Shown: piece by piece, positions 62,546 to 64,000 of the stretch
Position numbering within the stretch: the stretch's first letter is position 1
How the letters are laid out: every line of letters begins with the position of its first letter
From: Darksidea phi
Taxonomy: Eukaryota; Ascomycota; Dothideomycetes; Pleosporales; Lentitheciaceae
Reading direction: 5' to 3'
Assembly: GCA_030770425.1 (NCBI GenBank)
Contig: JASJFT010000165.1
Span: 1 to 64,000 of the forward strand
DNA: 64,000 bases
Position numbers and translations under genes: made by a program
Notes under the pieces: model-generated
Seen by the model: only the letters and a program-made list of their open reading frames with translations
What the model was told of the DNA's origin: nothing
Database searches by the model: none

Positions 62546-64000
62546 ATGCCGCTGCTAACACGCCTGACACGCCCGCGGCCGTATATATGCCAACAATGCG
62601 TCCGAAGACAGCAGCTCCCGCGCCACGGATTACGGACGAAGACGGCATGGGCCGGTGAAGACCCAGATCCGAATGCGCGAGCGGCGCAATGGGAAGAACA
62701 GGCCGCAAGAATACGATCAGGCGTGCAATCGAGTATGCTTCGTGTCCTCGAAGAGCGGGGCTTCGTCAAAGACATCGCTGGGTGGGTTTGGCCGTCGCTA
62801 TCGGAGAAGGAAGCTCACAGTCCCTAGCCCCCGCGAGTCGCTCGACTGGCTCTTGACGCGAAAACGAATCGGCGCATACGTTGGCGTGGACCCTACGGCG
62901 CCCTCGCTTCATGTAGGACATCTCCTCCCGTTAATGGCGCTGTACTGGATGTACCTCCACGGCTACTACACGATCACGCTGGTGAGAGCCCCGACCCGAG
63001 ACAGCCCGGCGGCTGGTTGATAATGGATAGCTAGGTGGGGGCACAGTGCAAATTGGAGATCCTTCGGGGAGGACTACTGCTCGCTCGCGTCAAGCAGCAG
63101 ACGTGCAGTCGATGAACATTGAGAGCATGCATAGGCAATTGGATAAGCTCTGGACCCATGTGAAGTGTCTGGGAATCAAGCACAAGTTCCCAGAACACAT
63201 TAGTCGAAAGAAAGACCTCTTGAACAACAGGGCGTGGTTGGAGAAGCTCAGCGCTGTCGAGTTGATGCGAGACTTGGGATCAGGCATGAGACTGGGCAGC
63301 ATGCTCGCCCGCGACTCGTGAGTGCCCTTCCCATAATAACATGAATATGCGACTAACCTAATTATAGTGTCAAAGTGCGGATGGAGAATGGTGACGGCAT
63401 GGCCATCTCGGAGTTCTCCTACCCCCTCTTCCAAGCTTACGACTGGTGGAGCATGTACTGCAAGCAAGGCGTTCAGCTTCAAGTGGGCGGCTCGGACCAA
63501 TATGGAAATCTATGCGCCGGCATGGACGCCGTAAGCCATATGCGCAAGATCAAACAGATGGCCACCGGCAACGAGGATGCTGACAACGACCCCTTGACAG
63601 CCACCTTTGGCCTCGCCACACCGCTGTTGACGACGGCTTCTGGTGAAAAGTTTGGGAAGAGTGCTGGTAATGCTGTGTGGCTGGATAAGCAGATGCTAAA
63701 CTCCTTCGATTTGTACCAGGTATGCCCTCTACAACTCCTACTGTGTTTCGTGCGGACCTTGCAAAAGAGACTCCCACTGTGCAAATCCAAACGAAAAAAA
63801 TGCCTTCTACGAAAACATCTTATTGTGGAACTAACGAGCCCGCAAATAGTACTTTCTACGCACCGCCGACGATGATGTGGCCCGCTACCTAAAACTCTTT
63901 ACATTCCTGCCGCTGCCCCAGATTGAGGCCGTTATGACCCATCACGCTCAGAACGAATCGAAGCGTGTTGCTCAACATCTGCTCGCCAAGGAGGTTGTGG
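62546..64000 (+). CDS. MSY1: Mitochondrial tyrosyl-tRNA synthetase (3' part beyond the window)
   Basis: Exons 62546-62781, 62828-62981, 63031-63317, 63368-63719 and 63850 to beyond 64000. An Arg-rich presequence ([20 protein letters not shown]) targets mitochondria. The class I catalytic core follows: [28 protein letters not shown] (variant HIGH motif HVGH), [20 protein letters not shown] across the second splice, [15 protein letters not shown], and the KMSKS-equivalent [15 protein letters not shown]. The enzyme charges mitochondrial tRNA-Tyr. The acceptor at 63030 (GATAG) rather than 63034 is needed to keep frame. Intron 4 is 130 nt against 46-50 for the other three and contains a dispersed-repeat copy. 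The anticodon-binding and S4-like domains lie outside the window. Confidence 0.93.
63724..63795 (+). repeat. Dispersed repeat, copy C, inside a TyrRS intron
   Basis: Within intron 4 (63720-63849): CTACTGTGTTTCGTGCGGAC, CTTGCAAAAGAGACTCCCAC and TGTGCAAATCCAAACG, closely matching copies A (26.6 kb) and B (45.7 kb, inverted). It starts directly after the GTATGC donor and accounts for the extra ~80 nt of this intron. Confidence 0.8.

Noticed and set aside
63031..63041. Apparent -1 frameshift at a G run in the TyrRS gene
   Set aside because: Using the acceptor GATAG at 63030 instead of CTAG at 63034 restores the frame ([16 protein letters not shown]), so no lesion is needed.
1..64000. Transposase, reverse transcriptase, CRISPR array, rRNA
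   Set aside because: No catalytic motifs, regularly spaced identical repeats with spacers, or rRNA-like sequence were seen on either strand.

Overview
The window is nuclear DNA of a filamentous ascomycete (Pezizomycotina, most likely Dothideomycetes). Genes are compact and carry short GT-AG introns, mostly 44-60 nt with CTRAY-like branch points. The families are typical of that group: DUF6594, tannase/feruloyl esterase, ankyrin proteins with TPLSWAA repeats, GH36 raffinose-synthase-like enzymes, and small RING and kinase paralogs. No prokaryotic operon structure, rRNA, tRNA, CRISPR array or intact transposase was found. Exon structures were worked out by hand from reading frames, splice consensus and family resemblance.

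Layout. 0-6 kb: a flavin-reductase-like gene, then a decayed short-chain dehydrogenase (SDR) apparently split by a degenerate ~45-bp repeat array, then a tannase-family gene whose Cys-Ser nucleophile motif is lost. 6-15 kb: an unknown protein, APC11, a TUM1-like sulfurtransferase (divergent from APC11), a protein kinase, a 104-aa unknown and a BTB protein beside a decayed partial copy of itself. 15-31 kb: a split-domain DUF1989 protein, a secreted Pro-rich precursor with seven Trp-x-Lys/Arg-Arg sites, QRI7 divergent from a membrane patatin lipase, a conserved unknown and a type-B carboxylesterase. 31-45 kb: two tandem paralogs of an unnamed family, a class III aminotransferase, an SDR pseudogene, a Cys/His-rich unknown, a 617-aa ankyrin protein and a DUF6594 membrane protein.

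45-53.7 kb is a graveyard of accessory genes: a kinase-like pseudogene, a frameshifted RING gene, one intact gene of a CxxC family followed by its decayed paralog, and in order the remains of an N-carbamoyl-D-amino-acid-hydrolase-like gene, a hydantoin/Asp-Glu racemase and an amidase. This looks like a lost catabolic cluster. 53.9-64 kb returns to intact genes: two unknowns, a soluble patatin with a C-terminal zinc-finger-like segment, a GH36 enzyme, and the mitochondrial tyrosyl-tRNA synthetase, cut by the window end. A dispersed repeat found between genes at 26.6 and 45.7 kb also sits inside an unusually long intron of that synthetase gene.

The most novel object is the secreted precursor at 18427-20441. 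It has a signal peptide, about a dozen copies of a short motif ending in Trp, and dibasic Kex2-type sites right after seven of them, one followed by Glu-Ala repeats as in yeast alpha-factor. It looks like an undescribed kexin-processed peptide family. No DUF3328, tyrosinase or similar RiPP-tailoring gene lies in the window.
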